This document shows, in pieces, positions 52,609 to 64,000 of a stretch of 64,000 nucleotides of DNA (the first letter of the stretch is position 1; each line of letters opens with the position of its first letter). The translations under genes and the position numbers were made by a program. The notes below the pieces were generated by a model. It was not told the DNA's origin, did not search any database, and worked only from the letters and a program-made list of their open reading frames with translations. The DNA lies in assembly GCA_013365365.1 (NCBI GenBank), contig JABVXU010000239.1, positions 18,411-82,410 of the forward strand. The letters are read 5' to 3'. This DNA comes from Cruorifilaria tuberocauda. Taxonomy: Eukaryota > Nematoda > Chromadorea > Rhabditida > Onchocercidae.

Positions 52609-53550
52609 CTACCGTACCAAATCCTTCTTAGATTTCGATAACGCTGAAATATCTAACTCGATATCTGGAAATTCAGTTGATAATTTCTTGAAAAGTCTTT
52701 TCCGATATACTGCTAATTTTACTCTATTGACAAGTTTGGTAAAGATTCCTCCACTAGTTAAATTTGCTCCAGGTGGATCCAATTCTAGGCCTAACATGAA
52801 ACGTCCTTCTGGTGAATTCAGTTTCTTTAATTGTTCAACTGACAAAGCCAGAGCCCCTGTTTTGTAATTACAGGGAAAATTACGCAAATGGCTATTCGAA
52901 ACGAGCTGTTCCAAACCTAAAATCAATGCATATGCAAGAATGAAAAGTGAATTTATTACGTTTCGATTCCTTAGTCGTTTGTTACTGCACTCTTTAACTA
53001 ATACCTTTTCTTTATTCTGTTGGAAATCATAAGAAAATGCAGTCAAAGAAGCTCTAATAGTTAGATAATCATAGATATGAACAAAATGTATTTAAGTTAT
53101 ATGCTTTCACCTATAATTAAAGCTTTAAGTAACTTAAAAACTATAACACAATAAACTTAATAATATGACATTTCCTCGAAGTTGGAAGAAGACGATGATT
53201 TCGCGTAATTTCAAAAAATTCCACTATTTCTAAATTTATCTTTTCCGAAATAACGAATTCCATTATTCCCAAAATTTATATATGCTCTTTATATATTATA
53301 TATAAATATATAAAATATATAATTATATAAAATACGTTAACTATTTATTAATAATTTAAGTAAAAAATGCACTTTCAAATCGTCTTTCGCAAAGTTCATC
53401 CTTGAATGTATTTTGTTCCTTTCGAAATATCCGCTCTATTTCATTCCTCAGAAATACCGAAGCATCTCGATTAGTTGACTGCAAAATTTCAGGCTGTTGC
53501 GGCCAACGTAAGGCCAATCGAAGGAAACGTTTATAAAATTTCGATGCCAT
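52609..53550 (-). CDS. UQCC2: UQCC2, ubiquinol-cytochrome c reductase assembly factor 2
   Basis: Mitochondrial factor that works with UQCC1 in cytochrome b synthesis and complex III assembly. There are two minus-strand exons (53373-53550 and 52609-52916), joined at GAAA|GTGCAT and TTTTAG|GT in phase 1, for 161 residues (human about 126). The N-terminus matches the family closely: [17 protein letters not shown], then [16 protein letters not shown], and across the junction [17 protein letters not shown], equivalent to the YESLARLHSN segment of vertebrates, followed by [12 protein letters not shown]. The C-terminal 60 or so residues are a lineage-specific, basic extension. TTTTTCAG directly abuts the ATG, so the in-frame ATG seven codons upstream is rejected. 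The intron is very AT-rich. Interleaved inverted repeats follow the stop codon. Confidence 0.88.
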
Positions 53551-54208
53551 CTGAAAAACGAGAATGCCCAAATCAGCGAAAGAATACCACTTAATTAATC
53601 ATCCGTAAAACTTAAGTGTATCAAAAAAACTCATAGGAACTGTCTTTTCCCTACTAGAACCTTAAAAAAATCATTACTTAACCAAATTATAGCAACCCAA
53701 TTGCCATAATTCTATACGAAGTACAATCGATTAGTGATCAGTAAAAGTGGCAATTATTTACTATTTCCAGTAACCTATGATTATAAAGAATTCCTGAATG
53801 ACGTAATTGTAAATCTGTAATTTACAGTGATTAATTCTCAATTATTATCAACAGCAACAGCTACTTATAATGAGGTAGAGGTTAAATCGAGAAATAATTA
53901 GTGATAATGACAAATTACGAACCGAGAAATTTAATATGTGAATCAAAAAATCGTCAGCGATATGTGCATTCTGATGACGAGCACAGAATTGAATAATTTA
54001 TCTTGCGAAAATACGTAAAGAATATGCTTTATAAAGCAAACGGATAATTTATACTCTATTCTGAATGGACCAAAATAATATTCTTCCAGAATACGGTCTA
54101 AGAATTTGCATTTCATAAATCGTTGCATACAGATGGCATGCAATATTTCGAGAAAAAGCGTGATTTCAAGAAAAGCAGAGGATCGAATGAGCTTTGTGAA
54201 ATAGTGTG

Positions 54209-54474
54209 ATGATAGAAGATGAAGATAAGGTATGAATAGTTCGATATAGTGTAGTAGGAGAAGATATGATATAGAATTTGCATTATTTTAGAAGAGGAAT
54301 TAGAGACTAATAGAAATCGAGTCAGAAGAAATAGCGCGATGCAATGAAAAAGATATGAAAATAGTGAAGTTGATGCGTGATGCAATCAATGAGGCTAGAG
54401 AAAAAAAGAAGAAAAAAGCGCTAATTACCATAGCTAGCATTTTGTTGTTTGAAATTTTAATTGAATTTTTTTAA
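54209..54474 (+). CDS. Candidate small tail-anchored protein (partial model)
   Basis: A plus-strand exon after GGAATTAG (54304-54474, 56 codons plus stop) encodes a charged, coiled-coil-like stretch, IESEEIARCNEKDMKIV, then a KKKKK patch and a hydrophobic C-terminus ALITIASILLFEILIEFF, the layout of a tail-anchored membrane protein. A mini-exon MIEDEDK (54209-54229) with a GTATGA donor joins it in phase 0, but the true 5' end is unknown; a frame at 53908-53997 could belong to it. It resembles small coiled-coil tail-anchored proteins such as CCDC167 in layout only. It is divergent from UQCC2. Confidence 0.35.
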
Positions 54475-55140
54475 ATAAATGAAATCGACAAATAATAACG
54501 TTTAAGCAAACTTAGAAGTTTCTCGAATTTTCTTGAAACTCTTATCTGATCGGTCCGATCTGATCTAATCGATGGGAATGATCAATCTTTTTCCCGTTAT
54601 CATCTCTTATTTATTTGCAGTAATATATTTCATTTCAATAGAAATCGATTGAAATAAACGAACATATTTGAGCAGTGAATCTCTTCCTCTTTATCGTCTC
54701 TTATTTATTTGGGATGATATTTTATATTAATTAATTAAAAACTGGAAAATGTGATTAAAATAAATAAACAGATTTGAGCGTATGTTTAACACTTCATTGA
54801 ATTTTCAGGTATTTAAGCATAAAATTCAATAAGAAGAAAAAATTGTATAATGCTTATATTTGTTGTTTCTTTTTTCTTTGATTATTTTAAGAATACTGAA
54901 GAAAAGAGAAAATATTTATTCTGGCAAATCATTCATGCCTTTTTTCTTTTTCATTTCACAATTGATAATATCAAAAATCGTATGATAAGAGTGCATATTC
55001 CAAAATGTGCAATATTTTTAACAATAGCACATTATTGAATAGTTTTACCAATAAATATTATCATAAAATTTTCAAAATAAACAAGAATGGGAAAGGAAGA
55101 GAAGGATAAGAGAATGAAAGAGAGAGAGAAGGTCTTAAGT

Positions 55141-55146
55141 TTTATT
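55141..55146 (-). terminator. Possible poly(A) signal of the MLT-10-like gene
   Basis: AATAAA on the minus strand only about ten bases after the stop codon. If used, the 3' UTR would be extremely short. Confidence 0.4.
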
Positions 55147-55155
55147 CCATTATTG

Positions 55156-58100
55156 CTAACTTAAAACACTTGGTGACATGAGAACTGTGCTGTTGAATAA
55201 ATCGCTTCTAACTAACGGTGAAAGTAAATGAGGGCTAAAAAATAGGCCAGAGAAATATTGAGGTGAACAAACAAGTGGTGATAGTATAAATGGACTGAAA
55301 ACGAGCGGTGATAAAGCCATAGGATTTAGCAACATTGGACTTAACATCATTGGTGATAATATCACTGGGGTAGCTACTTGAGGTGATAATATAAATGGAG
55401 ATAAAGCTAATGGCGATAGGACTACTGGATTGAATACGCCAGGAGAAAGGATGAGTGGATGTAGTGCTAAAGGTGATAAAACTAAAGGTGAAAAAAGAGT
55501 AGGATTGAGGATGAAAGGAGCGAGAATTCGGGGTGATAAGATTACCGGATTGAATATCGATGGACTCAGGATAAGTGGACCAAGAACTGCGGGACTTAAG
55601 ATTATAGGTGATAAGATTAGAGGAGAAAGGAATACTGGCTCTGATAAAGCGTTTGCTACTAATACTTTTGGTGATAATATAGAAGGTGAAAGAGCGATAC
55701 GTTTTTGTCTTCGATGTAATTCTTCTGTATATAAACCAAAATTTTTTGATTTTGACAGTTTTTTAAAGTCATTTCTAAGTGCTTTTTGTAAACCATCTTT
55801 TTCATCCATCAATTTCAATAATTTTTTTAGGATAATCGGATGGTAATACGGTGATCGTTGACCATAAATGAATTTTAGCTGCCTTTTAGTCAACACTGCA
55901 TAACCGGTATCATTCATTTCTCGAATCTGCAATAATTTTCGTCTTAAATAATTAAACAAGTCATTGTGTGCGTAGGAGGTCATTTGTAGTGTTAATGACA
56001 TAACATTAATAACAATTGATAGAAACGAAAAGTATTGCAAAACGATTTGAAATCTTCCATTTAATAATAGAAATTGATTGTATTTAAATTGAACTGAATT
56101 CAAAAATATGTAAATTCTAAAAATGTTTAATATTTGAGATGTGTGCATGTTCACTATGGTATTCCGGATTAATTTCCTTAAGATTTGTAAGATGAATGAA
56201 TAAAAAAATTTTGCAATTTGAATTGCAAAATACTTTTACATGTGGAAATATACATGAGATGAATTATTTGTAAATGCAAAATTCTTGATTAAAATTAATT
56301 TTATCTTACTTTAGTCCGAAATTGAAACTCAATTCATTTCGTTTATTTTATGCATAATTTGAAATTTAAACTTAAAAATAAACTTGTGATTTGCTTAATA
56401 TCTTGAAGAGTTTCTCAAATGTCTCGACTTTGTCGCTTTCTGTTTCGCCGTACAATTCGCTGACGTTTTGTTTTGTGAAATACAACGGTTGTCCATTGAT
56501 GCCTTTGACGTAACGTACGTTATCTTCCGCCTCAAGTTTTTTCTAGAATGTTAAACCTTTAGTTTGTGATTTAAATATATTCCAATTAGTTTCGGAAAAT
56601 TTGCTAACTTGAATTTATTCAACTTAGCTTAAATTTCAACTTTGTTACCATTTGTATACTAAAAGTTAATTGCTTAAAATTTGTGTTTTTTCAAATTTTG
56701 TATTAAGAATTTAGTATATTTATTCGTTCATTTATGGGCTAGTTGTCATGCCCTAATTAAGTTGACCCAAATGAAATCAAAATGTAATTATGAAATTGAT
56801 CATGCACTGCACAAATAGTGAAAACCGCATTTTCTCTTCAGTTCAATTAGAAGTTCAGGTTTAATTGGAAATGAAAATTTTCATCTGAAAATATAATATA
56901 TGAAAAACAAACACGAATATTTTGCATGGCATCAGCAAGTCCAGAAGCTTCGGAGATCAATTCCAGTAATTCATTTCGATCCTGTTCACTTATCAATTTG
57001 ATTGCATCAAGCAGTCCGGGCATACTCAATTTCCGCTCCACACTTCCGCCTTCATCATGCAAACTTAAAATTGATGGCGAAAGTAAATTTATCTGAAATT
57101 ATTGCAATAACAATAAACAAAATAAAATGCTAAAATAAAATGTTCACGCATCTCATACCTACAAATTTATGTTTTAGAATCAGGATTTCAACAGAATTTA
57201 ATAACGATAGAATTTTTCGCCACCAATTTATCTACCAATATGATATTGAAATCCTAAATTTAAATTAATGTAATACACTTGATTATACGGGGATTGGTAA
57301 TTGAATGAATTGAAATCAAACTTTGAGTATCAAATTGAGCCAGAAATCTCAGCGTTCAAGTTACTTAGTGTAAGAGTCAGAATGAACTAATCAGTATCAG
57401 TGTTTATCATTTAGTGTGATAAGATTAAAGTCACCATAAATTAAATTTAACTTTTCAGAAGCAACGGATATTATTCAAATTTATATAAAAAATAAAAATA
57501 ATATTTAATAAAATTTTCCGAGAAAAAAGGTAGATAATAACGTACCATATTTTGTGTATCACTATCGGGTAAAATTGAGAAAAATCTCGGTGATGCAACT
57601 CGAATTGTTTTATTATGCAAGTCAGAAATGTTTTGATTTGATATCATAGCTGCAAGCTTTGCAGCATCACGAAGTAATTTTGAAAGTGATCTAGCTAATT
57701 GCACTCCATAATTACGTGACATTTTTTTCTTCTTTGGATTAATTAATACATTGTTTGAACCAGTTAAACTGATTTCCTGAAACAATTTGTTATTTCGGCG
57801 TTTTTTTTCACATATCACTCATAAAAGAAGGTTAAAAAACGAACATTATTTTGACTCTCAAATATCTTCGATAATTTCTCTCTCGCCTTCATTTGTATAG
57901 CTAAATGTTGTATATCAGCTAATGTTGCTGACCATCTGAAATACGCATGATTTGAAGAGAAGCCTATCAAATAATTTTTTGATGATATCGAAGAAACCCA
58001 ATTAACATTTACTAAAGCAATAATTTGCAAATACATTTAAGCGATTAGGTTAAAAATTCAAAAATTAAAAGATCATTTTAGGTAGAAAAAAAAGAAAACT

Positions 58101-59370
58101 TCGGACTTTTTTTTAACTTACGATTTAGAAGTTTTTTGTCGATTTAGAAGTTTTTGAAGAATTTTTTTCATCCCACTTATAATCACACCAAAAGTCGTCC
58201 TTGCATCTTTTTCAGTTAGCAACTGATATGAATCTTTGCTGACTCTGTTAATTTTCCATTTTCTTCTATCCGTTGATCGTTTATATCGAAACATGCGAAA
58301 TGCGCCTATCGAATACTCATCTCTTGGCATATATTTCCGATTTTGATCAATTTTAGCGTCTGCTTTGCGTAGCTTAATTTTCGGAACGGTGAGATATCTT
58401 AACTTTTTGTACCTTTGCTTTTTATTTCCGTATTTCCGTATCTTAACTGAAAAATAAACAAAAATAAATCAGCATCATCTAGCTAGTCTTACTTTGAATC
58501 AAATCGTTGTATATTCCAGTGAAATCCAAATTACTCTCTAGAATAATTTTCAAGGTATTATTGCTTAGTTTAATATCAATGAAATTTTAGAAAAAAATAA
58601 ATGTACTTAGTTATTAATATCCATACTTTTCGAAAAGTTTCTAGAATTTTGCGGAAATTTCGCTTCTTGATTTTGTGGGAATTTCGAAAATGAAGAAGTC
58701 TGTTGCGCTTTTTCCATCTTCAACAGATCCACAAGGCATTTTGCATGTTTAGGAATGGAATATGCTTCTTTGGAACAGTGATGAAATTGTTCATCGTTTT
58801 CAACGTTTAGTATTTTCATCCTAGAAATTATCAAAAACAATCAAAAGTTTTCAAATGTAGAAAATTTTAAAAAGTTGAATTAATTATTAATAATCGTACA
58901 ATTTTGATATAAATATTTGCAAAATAATGCATAGAAATTTAAATTTAACTATCAAACATTGTTAATATCTATCATTAAACTTCTGCTGGCTAATATTGAC
59001 TATATTACTAATATTGCTTCACTTGACTAATATCATTTTAATTATATCATATCTAGCATCTCTTTGAATATTTAATATGCTATATAAGTTTATATTAAAT
59101 TTTGAAGTAGGTGCTTGATATGATACAGTTAAAAAATTTGTAATTTAAATTTAACCTTTTGCTAGCGAAAGCAGCCATAAAGCCGCTAGTAGCTTGATGA
59201 ATCCAATGATTTAGCAATTGTACAGTAGCATTTTTCGAAAGTGGCAATATGATTTTATTGCCATCGTAAAAATATCTTCTAATCATATGGCTTTTTCCAT
59301 TTTCAGAACTTTCCGATAATATCGATTTATGAAGGAACATTAGGAGAAGAAGAACAATGATATGGTACAT
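55156..59370 (-). CDS. mlt-10: MLT-10-like secreted moulting protein with LSP repeats
   Basis: Member of the nematode MLT-10 (moulting cycle) family, secreted by the epidermis and linked to cuticle renewal. Eight minus-strand exons (59156-59370, 58627-58820, 58122-58446, 57845-57935, 57546-57776, 56913-57092, 56384-56542, 55156-55926) give 721 residues. There is a signal peptide at 1-19 (MYHIIVLLLLMFLHKSILS), then a basic Arg/Lys-rich region (exon 3). The moulting-cycle domain follows, with VASPRFFSILPD and NLLSPSILSLHDEG, then LYFTKQNVSELYGE and EMNDTGYAVLTKRQLKFIYG. A basic RRQKR site (537-541) suits a furin-type protease. After it, about 180 residues repeat an xLSPxxLSP unit with NP, GP, AP and TP variants, and the protein ends MSPSVLS. 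Exons 4-8 carry the family signatures. Donors at exons 4 and 6 are weak but fit the phase. Confidence 0.92.
58122..58153 (-). repeat. Short tandem coding repeat in the MLT-10-like gene
   Basis: A 14-base unit, AAACTTCTAAATCG, occurs twice, 5 bases apart, at the end of exon 3. The second copy abuts the donor GTAAGT and the two are read in different frames (KLLNR and KTSKS). Confidence 0.7.
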
Positions 59371-62300
59371 CAGGATACTCTATATAATGATAATAAGTGC
59401 AACCGATAGATAACGTTCAGATAATTTTTAAATTTTTAACATTGTAATAATTTGTAGTGTTCATACGAAAAATTACTGTCATAACTTAATCGTTAAGGAT
59501 ATCAATTATCAGAACACAATTATATCACAATCATATTAATTGCAAGGAGAAATATTTGAAAATTTTCAAATTAATCATCTAAACATAAATGAAATATATG
59601 AATAGTTAGTCTCGGCTAAGTTCGCTGTTTTAAACTAAAATTGCAAAATGATTTATTCAAGAAATCATTTGAGCAATTTGTTTTTGTACTACACAAATGA
59701 ATTGTGCGCAAGAATATGCAAGAAAAGAGGAATTCCATTACTGGAAATTGGTAAAGAATACTGTAAAATCAGGTCAATGAAAAATAACTTCGTATATTAC
59801 CCGTAATCTCGTCAATTCTAGGTAGAAAGAATATTGTAGAAGTTTGATTAAAATTGGTTCAAATCACTGAAAAATAAATAAATAAAAATTACTTCCATTT
59901 TTTGATTGACCCCAAAGATAAGTATGGCTTATTGAATATAATTTTTTTTCCTTAATTCATTCAAGTAATTAAATTATTGCATAACAGAAAAAAAGTGTGC
60001 ACACCCAATTTTTATTTTTCGAAATTCCCTTTAAAGGTCATATTTTGGCATGTCGAAGATTAAAATCATACAAATTACTTGACAAGAAGTTAAATTATAT
60101 ACAATAATTAGTTAAATGTTTATTTCACCAAATATAACGTTAGTCCAATGATGATCTTGATGGCGTAATTTTATATTACATAATTTACTTCAGAAAATTA
60201 TTTCAATTAAAATTATTCTTTTTATTAATTTTAAGTTTGCAATGATGAGGATAGAAAATATGGAACGGAAAGTGAATATATTGGAATCGATGATCCCGAA
60301 TCTTCCGGATTTATTAATTTTACTGGTTTTAAAATAAACCGAAATTTCTTTTCTTTCTATAGATTATAATTTTAACTAAACAAAACTAAAGTGAAAAAAA
60401 AATGATAGATTTATATAATATTGATAGAATTAGCTTCATTTAGGTTAATTTCATTTAAGCATGTACGCGTATAGCTTAAATGAACTTTATCAATTTTCAA
60501 TTGTCTTCTTTTTTTTGTATTCCACTCGAAAATAAACGAAATTGAGCAAAAAAAAAAGAAAGTGGAAATCGACGAACAAATAATTAAATGATTTTAAAAT
60601 AATTTAATTACGCGTATTGTTTCAGCCATTTTCTAATTTCATAAATATCATGAAATAAAAACGAATAAAAAATGGAACATGTATTTCGACGCTTCTGTTT
60701 TACTCTGACATAATAAAATTACCGTATCATAAAATCGAAAGCAGTAAACCAATCGTATAGATCCAGAAATTTTCAAAAATTTTTCGAAATTCGGCGTCGC
60801 ATTCTTCTTACGATCTAATGATACGTATATTCGCGGTAATCAGTGCGTTGTAACATTGTCCTTTCTCGTCACCTTATTTCCGCATGGCTAACCAGGTAAT
60901 CCCTTGGGTGATTTGATCGTCATATCATAAATTTCTCATGACGAGGGACACTTTTGAATTAAGGCGAATGAAAGTGATCTGTCTTGATTGTTTCACTTGC
61001 CCTCGCAACACCATCAGTAGTAATCAGAACTAATCTTTTATGAATCTTATTATCCAATATTTTAATGATTCATGTGGATGGAAGAGATCGAAATGTTGTA
61101 TAAACAAATGGGAATATTCATCTGAATATTACATCAATAAGTTAACCGAGAAATCTTAGTCAAATCTACCTGAATTGAAATTGATAGAGGAGGAAATGAG
61201 AAAGAATATTAATATTACTGCTTTGATTTACAGAATATCGAATATTCATTTCATTCGGTAACTTTTTTATGCAGTTAAAAGAATTAACTATCAGTGAATA
61301 GAATTATTGAAATAAAAATTACCTGTTCAACAAAAGAAAATTATGATTTGTGATAACTTCTTTAATGAATTTTATTCCGTATACAAATTTTCAGATTCCC
61401 TGTGAATCGCATTATTCGATGTATCCACTGTATCTTCTTAACTGTCCAATTTTCTTATTTTTGCTATCAAACTTTAACAGGAAGAAATCTAACAAGGAAA
61501 CGGTATTAGCAGATTGTAATATTGCTAATATTTCCCAAGAATTGCTTCAGGTTACTTAATTAGGAGCTTTTTACCGAAGTTTGCAGAGAAGAAATGAGGG
61601 AAAACAAAATAACCTAAAATGAGCGATTAAAAAAACTTTCAAATATTTTTTATCTTTCTTTTGCTACAAATCAATGTTATGACAAATTCTTTGATAATAA
61701 TAACAACATGTTTTTAGATTTCTATCTGCAATATGTATGTGCTGGTGAAGATTGTATCATGAATAATTAGTGGAAGCTTTACAATTTTATCTGGATGATA
61801 AGTTTCCTTTCATCAATACGAAGTCTTTGGCAATCAACAATTCATCTGTAGATTTGAAACAATTAAGGGATTCATTTCACAGCGACATTAGAATCATGCA
61901 ATAGCGTGACGTAATTGCTTCCACAACAATTTGCCTTACAAAAAACAAATTTGCTTTAACAACAACAACACCTTGCTTGCTTATTCAATTTTATTCGCAT
62001 ATCTTAACAATTTCATTCTTCTCTAGAGCAAATTTTTTTTCTCTTTTTTTGTACTACTAATTCTCTCATTTGAAACTATCTTAAATAATATTATCAGTAC
62101 TGAGTGCTTCACTTAGCTTCCTGCCAAGTAAATGCTTTTAAGATCTTGGCGATAATAAGTGATAAATGAGGTCGATTCCTAGGCTCTTCTACTTAACTAA
62201 AACTGCCTTAGAATTATTGTAGTCTAATTAATCATACCTTTCACCGATGTTAATAATAACAAATCCGCAATTCCAATTACGAATAATATCATTCATCCTT

Positions 62301-63024
62301 CAATAATAAATTCTTTCAGTGCTAAATTGACAATTTTTAAGTTTTTAATAATCCATTGGTGAATACTTTCATGTGAATATAACACACTATAGTGGTAACC
62401 ATGCGCATCCTTCACGTTAAATATTCCACGTTTTATATGTTTCAGCTTGTTGAAATGGAATCACCCGAAAATGACTTCTGATTTCTAAACGCCATGCTTG
62501 TGACAAAGTTTTTTTTCTCATCCTGAATCAATGAAAAAAGTAATCCAGTAGGTCCTCAACTAGCATCTTGAATGTACAACATATAAAATACTGAAAAGAC
62601 TTGGGAAAGCATAATAAGTTGCCGAGGGAATTCAATCTGAGTTGTTAATCTCTCGAAAATTGATTAGAGCTTGAGATTTCAGTGATCACTAAAATATGAG
62701 AAAAACTCAATTCGAAATTGGATACTTACAATTTAAATGTAAATATTCGTGTTGCAAGTAATTTAAATCATTTTATTTTCTTCTAAACTTCAGTTAAATA
62801 TATTACATTCACTATGAGTTAAATTATCTGCTCAAGCAACTTCTCTCTCTTAGTAATCATAGTGATCTAATCTAGAAAACTTATTTATCTTACTAAACCA
62901 ACGTAAAACATGCAGCACCGATCCGATCGCTTAATTTACAATTTATGTTTTTGACCACATTTTTCCACATATTTCAATTGGTCTGTTCCAGACAAAGTAA
63001 ACACAGTTCAAAGCCAAAAAGCAA
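59371..63024. other. Intergenic region upstream of the MLT-10-like gene and third receptor copy
   Basis: No supported gene. A 69-codon plus frame (61350-61559) has random-looking content. A less AT-rich patch at about 60780-61010 has no open frame and might be regulatory or an unrecognised RNA. The rest is AT-rich with short homopolymers. Confidence 0.55.
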
Positions 63025-64000
63025 ATGCTATCGCAAATTAATTACTTTTTACGTACGTATGGATATATCATTGTCGGTCCAATGGTTGCAGTGTTTAACA
63101 TTCCCGTCTTTCTGCTTGTGATAATGCGTAAAAACCTCAGGTTACTGATTTATATTGGTACCGCACATAGTTTCATCGGATAATCTAAAAGAAAAGATAT
63201 TGGATATGGCGAATCACTTGAGAACATTGTAGAAAAGTAATATTTCAGGGAGACATATGCTGTTATTGCTGCTGTGTTCCTGAACAACGGGTTTACGGGA
63301 ATCAGTGTGATGTTAGTGGGAATGAAACGACTCATCAATTCTGATGATGATGAAACATTAATAAGTCATCGCGAATGTGTGCTAACTGTTTGTTGATTCT
63401 TCACAATTCTCTTCTGCACAGATTTCTAAAAATTAGGTCAAAGTATTGCAAATTCAACAAATTTTAAAAAAGGAAAAATGGTGCAGTTGGTAATTTCAGG
63501 TATCCATCCTTCTCCTGACAGTGCTCTGCTTGAATGGAATAAGTTTGTTGATGAACAGTGTGGAAAGATTTACTGTCGTGGCATTTCCAATATATTATTA
63601 TATTCATAATATACGAATAAGTTATTCATTAATTGCTGCACAATATTTGATTACTTTCATTACGGTATTTTCTGTTGCCATTGCAAGCTTAAATGAACCA
63701 GATCGATGTATACCTAATTTATGCCTGTAAGTAATGATAAGTTATTTTCGTTTTGAAAAAATGTCAACTTCACGGTACTATTTATTATAATAGCTATCAA
63801 AATCAAATACTACTCAAAATGAGGCTTCTCAAAATCTATGAGAGAATAAACTCCTTCAGGCTACAAACCATATATTCACCTCGCTATTATAAAGCAACAG
63901 TACTACTGGCCGGTGGCGCTTCACTTTTGAGTGTTATTTTTATGATCGCTGTTCTTGTTATCTTGAAAAAGTATGGCTGAAATTTTTTCACACTATTTTT
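63025..64000 (+). CDS. Third chemoreceptor-like 7TM GPCR copy, cut by the window end
   Basis: Four exons are visible (63025-63140, 63249-63387, 63500-63726, 63860-63970), with sizes of 116, 139, 227 and 111 bases. The last two equal those of the intact copy, and exon 2 is one codon longer. The encoded part covers TM1 (IIVGPMVAVFNIPVFLLVIM), TM2, TM3 with NSVERFTVVAFPIYYY, TM4 (SLIAAQYLITFITVFSVAI) and TM5 (LLAGGASLLSVIFMIAVLV). All splice sites are usable and no disabling change is seen so far. Unlike the intact copy, its second intron contains stop codons. The start is the first ATG after an in-frame TAA, equivalent to the pseudogene's start; the intact copy begins upstream, at an ATG that abuts an acceptor. 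The TM6-TM7 exons lie beyond position 64000. Confidence 0.85.

Larger units (their letters stand above)
53551..55155. other. Spacer between UQCC2 and the MLT-10-like gene
   Basis: It contains a plus-strand coding-like patch (54209-54474, listed separately) and another short coding-like frame at 53908-53997. The rest is AT-rich, with a small GA tract near 55.12 kb. Confidence 0.5.

Noticed and set aside
55430..55846. 138-codon plus-strand frame opposite the MLT-10 repeats
   Set aside because: It is the complement of the repetitive LSP coding sequence; openness follows from codon pattern on the other strand, and its Gly/Lys/Arg repeats match no protein.
60780..61010. Less AT-rich patch as a structured RNA gene
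   Set aside because: I could not fold it into a tRNA, snRNA or spliced-leader RNA consensus, so no RNA gene is called.
1..64000. CRISPR arrays, insertion sequences, prophage or Wolbachia-derived inserts
   Set aside because: No direct-repeat/spacer array, transposase or bacterial-like dense coding was seen; all supported genes have eukaryotic introns.

Overview
The window is AT-rich eukaryotic DNA from a nematode, most likely a filarial or other clade III species. This rests on small, phase-consistent GT-AG introns, an MLT-10-type moulting protein, a nematode-style chemoreceptor family, and acceptor sites lying directly before several start codons, as expected for spliced-leader trans-splicing. 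No bacterial, viral or transposase gene was recognised. All gene models were built by hand from splice sites, reading phase and family motifs.

Layout. 1-13.5 kb is a gene desert with purine/pyrimidine tracts, one G-quadruplex candidate and a few compact, less AT-rich islands that look like cis-regulatory modules. 13.6-19.5 kb holds two minus-strand genes: ALG6 (ER glucosyltransferase, 12 exons) and, upstream of it, an unrecognised 197-residue protein. 23.7-31.3 kb holds two plus-strand genes: RAD23 (10 exons) and COA7 (Sel1-repeat complex IV assembly factor, 6 exons). 38-40.1 kb is a 7TM chemoreceptor pseudogene. 42.6-44.5 kb is an intact paralogue of 330 residues. The window ends inside a third copy at 63.0-64.0 kb. 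45.5-53.6 kb is a co-directional minus-strand series: UQCC2, then a C19orf47-like SAM-domain gene, then a small membrane-protein candidate, then EAPP. 55.2-59.4 kb is an MLT-10-like secreted moulting protein (8 exons, 721 residues) with about 180 residues of LSP-type repeats after a basic RRQKR site.

Biology. RAD23 acts in proteasome shuttling and DNA repair, ALG6 in N-glycan precursor synthesis, COA7 and UQCC2 in respiratory-chain assembly, EAPP in the nucleus, and MLT-10 in the cuticle. The receptor copies are sensory. The genes form no single pathway. The less ordinary signals are the crossing inverted repeats just after the UQCC2 stop codon, the hairpin array just before the SAM-gene start, two stop-free introns of 3n length, the receptor triplication with one dead copy, and two or three unrecognised small genes.
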